From Tritrichomonas musculus (lineage: Eukaryota; Parabasalia; Tritrichomonadida; Tritrichomonadidae), in assembly GCA_039105265.1 (NCBI GenBank), contig JAPFFF010000004.1, positions 7,731,501 to 7,795,500 on the forward strand: a stretch of 64,000 nt of DNA, written 5' to 3'. A program made the translations under genes and the position numbers. Positions within the stretch are counted from its first letter, which is position 1. Every line of letters starts with the position of its first letter. Below the pieces are notes generated by a model. The model was not told the origin of the DNA. It did not search any database and saw nothing but the letters and a program-made list of their open reading frames with translations. Positions 10,630 through 21,158 of this stretch are shown piece after piece.

Positions 10630-11772
10630 CTAATCAACAACTAATGTTTCATAATTTCCAGCAAAATTGTTTAGTTGGTAATAGTTCTGTGTTGGCGGTG
10701 GCGGCGTTCCATATATTCCCATTGTCTTGAACCACGAATGCTCGAGAGCTGCATTTGCTGAAATTCTTTTCTTTCCATCAGGATTGAGCATTTGTGCTAG
10801 CAAGTCAATCGGCTCAGCAAGATCTGGGTACATCATAACGTAATTAGCAAAATTTATTGATCCAGTAAGTCGGCTTTTAATGTCGAATGTTCCATCTTCA
10901 AAGTAAAACGGTTCCTTGCCGAATAACAAAAAGAAAAAAATAATTCCTAGAGACCAAATATCAACATTATTACTATCTACATGTTAGACAACAATAAAAA
11001 AAAAAAACGATTTTTTTTTCACATCAAACTTCGCATCAATTTTTTTTTTTTTTTTTTTTTTTGATGCGAAGTTTGATGCGTTGAAAAAAAAAAAAATCTA
11101 ATATTAAAACAAACACTCTGCCATTGCCTTAAATTCTATTTTATGGAAACCATAAGGGTCACATTTTTCTTCAATGAGTTCAGGTGCTGCGTAATGAGTA
11201 GTTCCAGTCCCTTCGCCAACAAATGTTTCATAATCATATTTTATTGAAAGTCCAAAATCGCCGATTGCAACCAGAGGGACTTGATCTGTAAAGTCAACGA
11301 TGAATATATTATCGGGTTTTATGTCTCTGTGCCATATTCCGTTTTGGTGGAGATATTTGAGGGCATTGAGTATATCATAAATAATTCTAGCGGAATTTAT
11401 CAATGATATGTTAGAATTGTCTTCGAAATATCCTATTAAATCTTGATAAGCGTGTGCCATTGCAATTACATAGAAATGCGGTTCTTTTTCATTATATTCA
11501 AATGAATCTATAAAATTTATTATATTGGGATGACGGACTTGACTCATAATATCGACTTCGGAGGCTCGGTAATTATTTTTCGGGATACATTTTAATGCAA
11601 TCTTATAATTGCTATGTGGGGAATCTACTAAATTAGCAGTTAAAACTACACAGGTCTCTGTTTCAATGTCAAATTTTAAAGCACAATATGATCCAATATA
11701 TCGAGGAATCATCATTGCTCTGAGGGTTGGGTTTTGTATTCCGAAATCATCAGTCAAATCAAGTTCATCCAT
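10630..11772 (-). CDS. Ser/Thr protein kinase, CAMK-like, with one intron
   Basis: Exon 1 (11115-11772) carries the N-lobe with KIALKCIPK (the VAIK lysine), HPNIINFIDSFE, HRDIKPDNIFI (catalytic loop), IGDFGLS and GTTHYAAPEL. Exon 2 (10630-10976) supplies DIWSLGII, LLAQMLNPDGKKRISANAAL and a C-terminal Pro-rich tail. Joining the exons at 11115/10976 keeps the phase and restores subdomain IX, giving 334 residues. All catalytic motifs are present, so this is probably active. The start is the ATG at 11772 (MDELDLTDD); a TTG-begun extension upstream is unlikely. Without the intron the frame ends soon after the APE region, which is why I prefer splicing over a broken gene. Confidence 0.78.
10977..11114 (-). 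other. Probable spliceosomal intron containing a perfect hairpin
   Basis: The proposed 138-nt intron begins GTTTGT and ends CTAACATGTAG, close to the fused branch-point/3' splice motif known in Trichomonas (CTAAC followed within a few bases by AG). The 5' site departs from the usual GTAYGT at one position. Inside, 11022-11039 and 11061-11078 are perfect 18-bp inverted repeats separated by a T run, with further A/T complementarity outside, so the RNA should fold into one long stem. Confidence 0.65.
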
Positions 11773-12295
11773 ATTATTTATATATCTTCTCAAAAAGTTG
11801 AAAATTTTGTCATTCCCTTTTTTGATAACAGTTTATAAATATCTTATAAAAATATGAATATTTTTTTATATTTCTATGAAATATAATTTAAAAATGTTAT
11901 TTAATATTTATTTCTCAAATTAAAATCTATAAAAAAAATATCTGATTGAATAAAATCTACCGTAATATAAAAATTAAGTAGGGGGTTTTACTCTAGACTA
12001 TAATAAAAAAACGATAAAATTTCTATACTATGAACCCAAAGGTTTTAATGTGTGGTTATATCAGAAAATAATCCAAAATTCACATGAAAAAAGATTTTTA
12101 ATTATTATATTTTATGATTAAGAAATATCATTATTTCATAAATAAAAACATCTTGAAGAATTTTAAATTTTAAAATATCTCATAAAAAAGATATATTATA
12201 ATGTATTTATAAAAATATTTCAAGCTCAAAAAACACGAGTAAGTTTTTTAAAATATCTAATAAATTAATAAAAAAGATATATAATAATGTATTTA
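11773..12295. other. AT-rich intergenic region
   Basis: A/T-rich spacer between two minus-strand genes. I see no gene, conserved repeat or RNA fold. Confidence 0.45.
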
Positions 12296-14134
12296 TTAAA
12301 TATTCTTTCTTATTTTGATTTTTGGTCGAAAAATTGTTGGGGTTGTTTTTTTAGGTTTTTTAGTTTTGATTCGGATAGAATTTTCAGGGGAAAAAGGAGG
12401 TGGTCTAGGTTTTTCAATCAAAACTTCTCGATATATTTTTCTGAATGTATCGTCCTGCTCTTCTCTGTAATCTGGCTCAGAAGAGAAAACCTCCTTAATT
12501 TTACTTATGATTTCTTCACAATTCCCTCCGATATTTCTGTCTATGCAATATTTCACATGAATTTTCAAAGTCATCAAATGATTTGTCTTCAAGCAATAGA
12601 AAAATAAAGCTTCGCTTGCATCCAACAGTAATGCAGTGAAATGATCAATTAAATATTGAGTTGAATGGATATTTCCATTTGTCAAAGCTAGTTGAATAGC
12701 AGAAATACCAAATCTTGTGTCTGCCCAATTGACATCGATATTTGGCTGCTTGCAAATGATCTCGATGAATTTGGGATCAACTTTCATTTTTGACACCATT
12801 TGTAATGCTGAAAAAGACTTATAGCATGGATTTTTTAGAACGAATTTTGGATGACTAGTAACGATTTCAGCTGCTTTTAAATTGTAATATAAAATTGACT
12901 GAGAAAACATCGTTGTGTTGTTGTCTGATTCAAAAACATGATTTATGTCCATAGTTGGCCATTTCATAAATTCTCTCATGAAAAAGCAGGACCAATCGTA
13001 ATATGTACCAATTATAATTTTGTTAATATTGTCGTTAACAAAACGATGATTCTTGCGTAAAAAAGGAAGTATTTTTGATTCAAAAAACATAAAGTTCATT
13101 GAATAAGTTGTGTTGCTAATTAAGTCAACAATTTCATCATCATATTCTGAATCAACGTCACTTTTTTCAAGAAAATCAAAGTTGTAATTTTCAAATGAAT
13201 AGTCAATGAATTCATTCCTCCAATATTTAATTGCATGAATCAGTGAATACTTTGCAAAAATCTCTTTTTGAATTCTTTCGGTGATGTGAAAAATGTCATA
13301 ATTGTTGCATGAAAAAGCATCAACAATTATGCCATCATAAAAATCAACATCATTCATCACCAAAAATTTGAATATTTTGATTGACCCATGTCGAATGGTA
13401 TAATCAAGTATTTTCGATTCGCTATAAATGCGGTTAAAATTGTCAAAAACATTTTCATTAATTTTCGTTGAATTAAGTGACAAGTTTTGATTTGACACAA
13501 CTTTTTGAAAAGTGTCAATATCGTCAATTTTGATGGCAAGTCGAAGAGGATCTTCTTCAATCTCTCGATAAAGTGGATCATTATAATCAGATGATTGGCG
13601 AAGCCATTGAATATGTTTTGATCGTTTTTCTTTGAATTTTTCTATATCTCTTTTTGCGAGTGGCTTTCTTAAAATATACTTGATTTCTTTGTCATAAATT
13701 TCTGGTGCTTCATTAAATATTTCTGGGGAAAAGTATTCAGCTGTATAATATGATGAATCTTCCTGCGTATGATATACAATATCATCAATTGTTAAAATGC
13801 CTTCTTCGTACATTAAAAGTTTGAAGTAAAAATGTCCGCCAAAAATATTCCACAGAAAATTTTTTTCATCAAACAAATAAATCTTGATTTTTTTCATTAA
13901 TCGATCAAATATCTTGATAATGTTCTTTCTAGGCTGAACAATATTTCTGATACTATAAGCAATAAGTTGGCATATTGTCATTAAATCATCTTTTTGGTTC
14001 AAATAATTTTTGGGAATCTGATTTAAAAAAATGTCAATATCTTCTTCTGTAGATTTTGGATCTAAAACAATCAGCCTTTCTTGTATTTTAGCAAATATTT
14101 TGATTTTCATTGAATCTTGGAAGATATCATTCAT
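12296..14134 (-). CDS. DUF3447/ankyrin-repeat protein
   Basis: The 612-residue protein starts at MNDIFQD (ATG at 14134; a TTG two codons upstream is not a credible start). Residues 1-190 have the acidic, helical DUF3447-like character, with AEYFSPEIFNEAPEIY matching the block YFSPEFDFNTP of the decayed relative at 3960. The C-terminal half has diverged ankyrin repeats, such as DPLRLAIKIDDIDTFQKVVS, SILYYNLKAAEIVTSHPKF and ISAIQLALTNGNIHSTQYLI. The last 45 residues are strongly basic and Pro-rich (PRPPPFSPENS, TKKPKKTTPT), which could be a nuclear or nucleic-acid-binding tail. The uninterrupted frame suggests a working gene. Partner unknown. Confidence 0.75.
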   Translation of the reverse strand: MNDIFQDSMKIKIFAKIQERLIVLDPKSTEEDIDIFLNQIPKNYLNQKDDLMTICQLIAYSIRNIVQPRKNIIKIFDRLMKKIKIYLFDEKNFLWNIFGGHFYFKLLMYEEGILTIDDIVYHTQEDSSYYTAEYFSPEIFNEAPEIYDKEIKYILRKPLAKRDIEKFKEKRSKHIQWLRQSSDYNDPLYREIEEDPLRLAIKIDDIDTFQKVVSNQNLSLNSTKINENVFDNFNRIYSESKILDYTIRHGSIKIFKFLVMNDVDFYDGIIVDAFSCNNYDIFHITERIQKEIFAKYSLIHAIKYWRNEFIDYSFENYNFDFLEKSDVDSEYDDEIVDLISNTTYSMNFMFFESKILPFLRKNHRFVNDNINKIIIGTYYDWSCFFMREFMKWPTMDINHVFESDNNTTMFSQSILYYNLKAAEIVTSHPKFVLKNPCYKSFSALQMVSKMKVDPKFIEIICKQPNIDVNWADTRFGISAIQLALTNGNIHSTQYLIDHFTALLLDASEALFFYCLKTNHLMTLKIHVKYCIDRNIGGNCEEIISKIKEVFSSEPDYREEQDDTFRKIYREVLIEKPRPPPFSPENSIRIKTKKPKKTTPTIFRPKIKIRKNI

Positions 14135-14140
14135 AAACAA

Positions 14141-14467
14141 AGTAAAATTTTAAAAAAATATTAATTTTGCCCTAATAGTTTTCAATAATATTGAATTTTC
14201 AATTCAATTATAAAATCTGTCCAAAAATGTTCGACAATTGAATTTTGAGAGAGTATTCAAATTATCATTTTTTTTTTCTCAAGAACCTTTATGGTGATTC
14301 GAAGGTTTTTTCCAAAGTTCTTTTTTTTTTTTTAGAGAGTAGCCCATGTCCCAAAGAAAGTTGTAATTCCTCTTAAGGGCGTGGCTATTTCTTTCACAAA
14401 CCGTTCTTCAAAAGTGGGAAGATAAACAATTTTCTCGTAATCTTTAATCTTAAATATTATTTTATCA
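14141..14467. other. AT-rich intergenic region with homopolymer runs
   Basis: Spacer with T runs near 14271 and 14322. The piece near 14330-14467 may be the 3' end of the decayed minus-strand locus that follows. No distinct signal. Confidence 0.4.
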
Positions 14468-15420
14468 TTAAAAATGATAAATGGATGTAGAACTAGTGTC
14501 ACCACTTTGCAAAGGCATATTTTTAGCTACTTTTTTCGCATTTGCACTTTCGATTATTTCTCTAAATGAAGGAAACTTCATCCTTTCGAATTTAGACTTT
14601 CCCATTATCAAAAGAAGTACGACTTTGAACTTGTCCTGATTGAATGCATCTAAAATGAACAGAAGCTGGTTATACAAAGCATCAGGTAGTTCTTCTAATG
14701 ATGAACATAATTCAATATATTCTTTATCAAAAAGTTTATGAATTTTTGCTTTTTCTTTGACGACTTCGATGATGAACTTTTATGTTTCTTGTAAAGCTTT
14801 ATTTTAGACTTTTTATGTGATTTTTTATCAGCTTTTAAACTTTCTTGCTGCTCTTTATCTTCAGAAACTTTTTGCTGTTGTTCTTCTTTATTTTTTTAGA
14901 AATGGTTGATACCTCTTTTTTAATGGATCGTTTGATGCAAGTTTCTCAAAATGTGGTCGATAATCTTGACGAGTAGGAGGCCCAAAATTACGAATCAAAA
15001 ATTTAACCCAGTAATAGTTCGGGTATTGTGGTACATTAATGTCTTGTTCATTTTTTTTGACGAGGTGGTGAATTATCAAATGTGATATACCTACCATGAG
15101 ATTTCTGATGTGCTAGAATTAAAACTATTTGTGCAACAACAAGGAAATTGTATTCATCAGTGAAACAATTAGAGTTAATAAAAATAGGGTATTTAGTTCG
15201 AAAATATCCAAGTTTTTCTTCAAATTGATAGAGGCTCAAATCTGATAGGCTGTCATAAAAATCTTTGGGATTTTGATCAGTTTTTACGATGGAACATGAT
15301 GGTGGGACTGTAAAATTATTTGTTTTTGAAAAATTATCTTTATTTTGCATTTGATTTTGAGAAGAAAATTGTTTCATTGGAAAGAAATGATTTGCAATCG
15401 ATAGGGAAAAAGGACTTTGA
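14468..15420 (-). pseudogene. Unrecognised decayed gene, three frame fragments
   Basis: Three minus-strand fragments read in the same direction and look like parts of one former gene: 15048-15377 (contains LGYFRTKYPIFINSNCFTDE and VVAQIVLILAHQK), 14888-15097 (contains YPNYYWVKFLIRNFGPPTRQ), a Lys/Ser-rich stretch about 14740-14880, and 14468-14677 (contains MKFPSFREIIESANAKK). I do not recognise the family. The fragments are in different frames with stops between them, so the gene appears dead unless introns are involved. It lies head-to-head with another decayed locus at 15460. Confidence 0.4.
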
Positions 15421-15459
15421 TTTTATTTTTGTTCTTGATTAATCGATGATTGATTATTA

Positions 15460-16352
15460 GTGTTAATATTCGCATTCATATTTGAAAATCCAAAGGAAAA
15501 AAGGCCTATTTTAGATCCATTATTACAATATTTTTTACTTAATAAAGAAAACAAGCAAAAGAATAGCAAAAGTGGATATTCTTTTTTCTTCAAATATCTC
15601 AAAATAGCTTCCAAAAATAAATATCGCAATAACACAACTATTTGGTCATCTATGCAATTTAAAAACGATCTTCAATCAAGCATTCCTTTTTTGAATGAAG
15701 AGTTTGGATGTGGATTTCAATATGAAAAGCATTTTTTAAATACAAAAAAACAAGATTATTACGAAATCTTATTTAATAAAATTAAATTTGAATCAGATAC
15801 AAAAAAATTACTAGAATCAAAAAAATCAATTGGCACTTATCTTGTTTGTGATGATAAATTTCATACCTTATTTTATCAACCATGTGTTTTTTTTTTTTTC
15901 CAAAATATAATTCCTAGTATTTTTCAAATACTCCTGTTGCCATTCTATGCATTGACTCAGAAAAATTTGTGGATTTAGATGATAAAGTTATACAAAAATT
16001 TTTCATGTTAATTAAACTAGAAATCGACCCAATGGCTGCAGCAAATCTAACTCTTATTTTATGTTATAACGGTTTATTAAAGACGGAGCCTTTTTTATAT
16101 CAAATGATTCAAGATCGTCAATTTTCTGAGCTTCATATCAACATTTTTAACGATCAGTTTTTGGAACAATTTTTACTTTTTATGAACAGACAATATTTTT
16201 CAAGCAACAACTATTTAAACGGCTACTTGTACCTTTATTCCAACTTTTTGAATGAAAATTCAGAAAAATATGAACAAATGAATATTTTGTTCATGATATC
16301 AAAATATAATGACGGATCTTTATCCTCTCCCCACCAGTTCATTATATTTTGA
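15460..16352 (+). pseudogene. Unrecognised decayed gene, two frame fragments
   Basis: Frames 15460-15978 and 15969-16352 carry one continuous-looking helical protein that changes frame near 15940 (LPFYALTQK in one frame, ILCIDSEKFVDLDDKVIQ in the next). The predicted product is rich in Phe, Leu, Ile and Asn, with a later MAAANLTLILCYNGLLKTEP block. No family is recognised. The further frame 16309-16509 ends in a poly-F run and may be the tail of the same locus. One or two frame breaks, close to T runs, suggest recent decay or homopolymer errors. Confidence 0.4.
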
Positions 16353-16569
16353 TACAATTGCAACTTTTTCAGGAAATATTTTTTTTAATTTTTTCTTAAG
16401 TGAAAAAGGAGCTGATACTTCTGTCACTGAAGAGCATCCTTCAAAAGCGTCAGATTTGATAGATGTTACTGAAGGAGGTATTAATAAAACGTTTTATTTT
16501 TTTTTTTAAGAAAAACGATATTTCGACCATTTATATTCTCAAAAAATATATAGATAAATAATAGAAACA

Positions 16570-17973
16570 ATGCAGTATGAAACACCTTTATCATACTTAA
16601 GAAGACTATTAGAGCATGATGATAGTGATAAATTTCGTATTATTATCAACTTAATCGATAATAATAATAATAACGAACCCAACGAAAGTTCAGAAGAAAA
16701 TAAAATTATTTTTACTACCACGAAAAACAAATCACGAGTAATTTCAAAAAGAATCAACGATATTTATCAAATTGATCCCACGATTAACGAATATTCGATC
16801 AATCTTCCAAAACAAATCAAAATGCAAACATCAAATCAAACGAAGGAAGACATAGAAGATGTTCTTTCAACATTAATTAAATCGATTATTGACAAAGTTG
16901 AAATTAACGAAACACAACGCGACATCTTTTCAATAATCACGACTATTCTTAACGGTTCAGAAGATAAAGAGACAGGAATCAAATATGACATGAAGAATGA
17001 AGAAGAAGCGATTTCATTATTACGTACCGAATTCCATTTCGACTCGATTGAGTACTTATCTTTTCAAATCATTGAATTCATCAGAAGTTCATCGATGAAA
17101 AATATTGAAGAAGGTATCATCAACGAGATCATTGACGAATACATCTCTGTTTGCGATAAAGATGGCGACAAGAAAGAAAGTGAGAAGAGACAAATCTTTG
17201 ATGCACTCAAAGAACAAGAAGAAAAGAGAATACTGATGCACTTCCTTCTCTCACTTGACATTGAAGAATACGACGAAGACATGATTGAATACATTTACGA
17301 TAACCTTGATGATGAAATCATCGACAACGAGATCTCACGTGTCATCTGCACACTCAGATCTCACATTTTGAAAATCATTGAATCGAATAAAAATGAAAAG
17401 AAAAAGAAGACGAAAACGAAGACAAAAATTGAAAAAGAATGCGAATACAATGGGAACGAACTGTCAGGCATCATTGACTACCTACGGAAACAAAACGGCG
17501 CCGATCTTGAATCGAACAACATTCTGAAACTTTCAGGTGGAGGATTTCCCGATCCTGCATATCCAATCACCAACCTGATCAAATATAATTCAAACAACAT
17601 GAACAATGAGTTCTATTATAATTATTACAGCGATACTCCGAGTTCGAGTGATGGATGGATTGAATTTGACTTTTTGAACAAAACAATCAATTTGACATCA
17701 TACACAATTCGAACTGGCGGTTATTATCCAAAATCGTGGCGAATTGTTGGCTCGAACGATCATCAAATCTGGGAAGACATTGATCACCGAGTTAACAATT
17801 CAGAACTGAAAGGTGATTACAAGCAACATCGATTTGAGAACACTAAAAGTGACAAATCATATCGTTACATTCGATACATTCAAGAAGAAGAATGGCAAGG
17901 CTCGCAATACAATTATTTTATCTATTTGACACGAATTGAATTCTTTGGATCAATTTCATCACCTAAATCATAA
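16570..17973 (+). CDS. Helical-domain plus F5/8 type C protein
   Basis: The protein has 467 residues in two parts. Residues 1-300 form a helical, charged region beginning MQYETPLSYLRRLLEHDDSD and including NDIYQIDPTINEYSINLP, a block shared with the relative on the minus strand at 19846-21158. Residues about 290-320 contain a Lys/Thr run and ECEYNGNELSGIIDYLRKQ. Residues 330-467 are an F5/8C-type domain: DGWIEFDFLNKTINLTSYTI, PKSWRIVGSNDHQIWEDIDH, then YRYIRYIQEEEWQG and a final IEFFGSI. The C-terminal domain is expected to bind glycans or lipids. The 3' half is visibly richer in GAC/GAA/CGA codons than nearby genes. The frame is intact. Confidence 0.78.
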   Translation: MQYETPLSYLRRLLEHDDSDKFRIIINLIDNNNNNEPNESSEENKIIFTTTKNKSRVISKRINDIYQIDPTINEYSINLPKQIKMQTSNQTKEDIEDVLSTLIKSIIDKVEINETQRDIFSIITTILNGSEDKETGIKYDMKNEEEAISLLRTEFHFDSIEYLSFQIIEFIRSSSMKNIEEGIINEIIDEYISVCDKDGDKKESEKRQIFDALKEQEEKRILMHFLLSLDIEEYDEDMIEYIYDNLDDEIIDNEISRVICTLRSHILKIIESNKNEKKKKTKTKTKIEKECEYNGNELSGIIDYLRKQNGADLESNNILKLSGGGFPDPAYPITNLIKYNSNNMNNEFYYNYYSDTPSSSDGWIEFDFLNKTINLTSYTIRTGGYYPKSWRIVGSNDHQIWEDIDHRVNNSELKGDYKQHRFENTKSDKSYRYIRYIQEEEWQGSQYNYFIYLTRIEFFGSISSPKS

Positions 17974-18060
17974 ATAGATAAACTAAACTAAATAAATGAA
18001 AAGCATTTTATAAAACTCTTTTTATCCTTATCTCTTTTTGAAAATCATAAAATTTTATCA
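17974..18060. other. Short AT-rich spacer
   Basis: A/T-rich spacer between the F5/8C gene and the foldback-like element. Nothing distinctive. Confidence 0.4.
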
Positions 18061-18325
18061 AATAAAGATAAAAGAAAAAATAGTCGACAAAGATAAAATG
18101 TGTCGACCCAAGCTTTGTGATTAATATCAATTCTTAATAAAAATGAATATAAATATGCATTTGTTAGCTCTATATATTTGCTCATTTAGTTTTCCAAAAA
18201 ACTGATATAATAATGCAAAATGGTTTTACTCACAAAAAATTGGCGGGCAAATTTAATGTAAAATATATAGAAAAATCCATCTTTTAAAGAAGCATTTTTT
18301 AAATATTTAAATAAACAAGAATGGC

Positions 18326-18352
18326 CACTTTTTGAGCGAAGCTCAAAAAGTG
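18326..18352. repeat. Perfect hairpin, 12-bp arms
   Basis: CACTTTTTGAGC, a GAA loop and GCTCAAAAAGTG form a perfect inverted repeat. Part of the motif (CTCAAAAAGT) recurs on the other side of the hairpin block near 18944, so it may mark the edge of that block. Confidence 0.85.
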
Positions 18353-18443
18353 TCCTATGTTAAATAATTTAAAAAAAAAAATATTTTGAACAAATAAAAA
18401 AAGAAAAATAATATAAATAAAAAAATATTTAAAACTTTTAGTT

Positions 18444-18920
18444 GCAGGTGGAAGTTTAATTAGCGTAATTAGTTCCACCTGCAGCTAAGTTGCGATAGCT
18501 GCAGGTGGAAGTTTGAAATGGTACATTTAAGTAATTACTTCCACCTGAAGCTATCGCAGTTTAGCTGCAGGTGGAAGTTCAATTCGCGTAATTAGTTCCA
18601 CCTGCAGCTAAGTTGCGATAGCTGCAGGTGGAAGTTTGAAATGGTACATTTAAGTAATTACTTCCACCTGCAGCTGTCGCAGCTCAGCCGCAGGTGGAAA
18701 CTTGGTTTCCTTATTTCTTTACTTCCACCTGCAGCTGAGAAGCGATAGCCGCAGGTGGAAGGCTAAATTGGTAAATAGTGATTTTCCACCTGAAGCTGTC
18801 GCAGCTCAGCCGCAGGTGGAAACTTGGTTTCCTTATTTCTTTACTTCCACCTGCAGCTGAGAAGCGATAGCCGCAGGTGGAAGGCTAAATTGGTAAATAG
18901 TGATTTTCCACCTGAAGTGA
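18444..18920. repeat. Block of eight GCAGGTGGAA...TTCCACCTGC hairpins
   Basis: Eight modules each begin GCAGGTGGAA and end TTCCACCTG(C/A), with 20-30 bp of variable loop. They are joined by 18-bp linkers that alternate GCGATAGC and GCTATCGC or GCTGTCGC forms. By loop sequence the modules run A-B-A'-B' then C-D-C-D, i.e. two dimer types, each duplicated. The two C-D dimers look identical. This is a higher-order palindromic repeat. Confidence 0.9.
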
Positions 18921-19373
18921 TTTTTTTTCATCCACCTTTTCGCTCTCAAAAAGTTAAAAAATATTATATTTTAATCATTTTTGAATAAAAACTCTTTATA
19001 TATTAGAGATAGGATTTTTTTAATGATAGATTTGATATACTGATATTATTCTGATTTTTTTAAGCCTATGTTCAAAATGAACTCTTATTATATATAGGAT
19101 AAAACAATAGCTAATCAAAAGTTATATTTAAAATGCTCGTTAAATATAAGATATCTTAACCATAGAGCTTGAGTCGACATGATTAATTTTGTCATTCAAT
19201 TACTCCATTTTCATAACTTCAAATATGAAAATGAAAACTAATATTGCATTATTGAATTACGATGTTTGGATACAATCATGCATATGTTAAAAGTTATAAC
19301 TTTCGATTCTAATCCTATTTCTTGGGTCGACAGTTTTATCCTTCGTCTACATATTCTTCCTTTATCTTTATTT

Positions 19374-19412
19374 TTATTAGTATTTGGACGTAAAGTTAAA
19401 TATAAGCATTTA

Positions 19413-19445
<33 letters not shown>

Positions 19446-19845
19446 ATCTGAAAATTTAGTGAAATTCCAATTGAAAAAGTTAAAAAATTTATGAGGAAAA
19501 AGTAAAAAAAAAATCAAATGAAAAAGGAAGCTTGTTAAATCTAGATTTTCGATATCAATAATTGACCTATTTTTCTGATAATAAGTTAAAATTTATTTAT
19601 TTTATGCAATTAAAATACTATTTTTAATGATTTTTACAGGTAATCATTTCGATAAATCAAGATTCGATATTTAAAATCGCCTATCAGAATTTGCCAATTA
19701 AAATTTCCAATCGATAACATTTTTAAATCGTTCATCAGAATTATAAAAAGTGCCAAACCTTATAATCGATATTTGAATACCAAAAAAAAATCTAGTAAAA
19801 AAAAGATATTAATGGCTTTATTAAAAAAATTTATGATTTATTTGG
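19374..19845. other. AT-rich intergenic region with a long poly-A
   Basis: Contains a poly-A run of nearly 30 bases around 19415-19443 and A/T-rich sequence. No gene supported. Confidence 0.5.
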
Positions 19846-21158
19846 CTAAATAATTGACCCAAAGAATTCAAAGCATGCAATATTAAAGTAATATTTATAA
19901 GTTTCTGAATGCCAAGCATCTTCTTGATAGAATCTAATAAAACGATAATAATTGTTATTATTTTCACATTCAAATCTGATCTGCCGATTCGAACCATTGA
20001 GATTTGGATTGTTTACTTGATGATCAAGAGTGTCCCACTGTTTTCCGTCGTTTGATCCGACAATTCTCCATGATTTGGGGTGGCAACCGCCTGACTCAAA
20101 ACCGTAAGATCTGATTGTGTAGGACGATAAGTTAACTTTAAGATGACAAAAGTCAAATTCAATCCATGCGACTTTTTCTTGCTGTGGATTTGAATTGAAG
20201 TGATTGTAAAAATATTTTTTCACGTCTTTTGAATTGTATTTGATCAGATTTGAAAGCGGAAATTGTGGATCTTCATTTCGTGTTCCACAAGAAAGCTTTA
20301 AAATTCTTTTTCAACGATGTCTTCTCCATCTATTTTCTCCAGGTAACTGATGATTCCATCAAGACTGTCTCCTTTGTACTCACAATTGATGATTTCTTCA
20401 ATATTAGAATTCTTTTTCTGTTCAATGTAATATCTAATTCTGCTGATGATTTGAGGAAGTTCATTTTCAATGATTTCATCGTTGATGTTTTCAAAGAAAA
20501 ATTCATACATGTCTTTATCAAGATCTTCAATTTCCAATCTCAGTAAGAAATAAAATAAAAGATTGATTTCATTTTGATTTTTTAATTCTTTGAAAATTGA
20601 TCGTTTTTCTTCTGAAAAAGTTTCTTCTTTGTGGCTTTGAAAATATAAATCAATGATATCATGCAAAATGTTTTCATCAATATTAGAGATTGCACCACTT
20701 TTGATAAAATCAAGCATGTGACCAGATAAGTATTCAATAGATTTGCTTTGAAATTCTGTATTTAATAATGAAAGAGCTTCTTCTTGATTTGATAGGTCAA
20801 ATTGTATTTTATCATATTTTTCACCAAGTATGAAAGTTAGTGTGTTAAAATGGATAAGGTATTCTGGTTGAATTTGAACATTTTCATTCATTGATTTGAA
20901 CAATAACTCAACTAGCGTCTTTAATGAATTAGATTCGATTTGATTTGGAAAATTGAATTCATAGAAATTAATAGTTGGATCGATTTGATAGATTTCATTG
21001 ATTGTTTGTGAAAGAATTCTGGCTTTTGTTATTGTTGTTTTGAAATCAACGATATTTCTTTCGTTTTGCAGTATTTTGAAAAGAATATGAAATTCACCAC
21101 CACTGTCATTCTCAATTATTCTACGAAAGTTCTGAAGAGGGACTTTAAAAGCACACAT
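19846..21158 (-). pseudogene. Helical plus F5/8 type C gene with one frameshift
   Basis: This is a paralogue of the gene at 16570, on the opposite strand. The N-terminal part (20298-21158) begins MCAFKVPLQNFRRIIENDSG and includes NEIYQIDPTINFYEFNFPNQ and CEYKGDSLDGIISYLEKIDG. The C-terminal part (19846 to about 20300) has the F5/8C blocks VAWIEFDFCHLKVNLSSYTI, PKSWRIVGSNDGKQWDTLDH and FIRFYQEDAWHSETYK. The two parts are in different frames; the change lies near 20298-20305, where EKEF runs into a stop while the next frame reads KLSCG, matching KLSGG in the paralogue. One base would account for it, so this is either a young pseudogene or an assembly error in GAATTTTAAAG. Confidence 0.75.

Larger units (their letters stand above)
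18061..19373. mobile_element. Foldback-like element with diverged terminal inverted repeats
   Basis: Bases 18061-18112 and 19321-19373 are imperfect inverted repeats of about 50 bp sharing AATAAAGATAAA, a GAC-containing block, GATAAAA and TGTCGACCCAAG. A third related block (GAGCTTGAGTCGACATG) sits near 19168. The interior holds a 12-bp-arm hairpin (18326-18352) and a block of eight hairpin modules (18444-18920), with no coding capacity. This looks like a non-autonomous foldback or MITE-type element. The family and target duplication are not clear. Confidence 0.55.

Noticed and set aside
18444-18920. CRISPR array
   Set aside because: Repeats are inverted rather than direct, the loops also repeat, and the context is eukaryotic.
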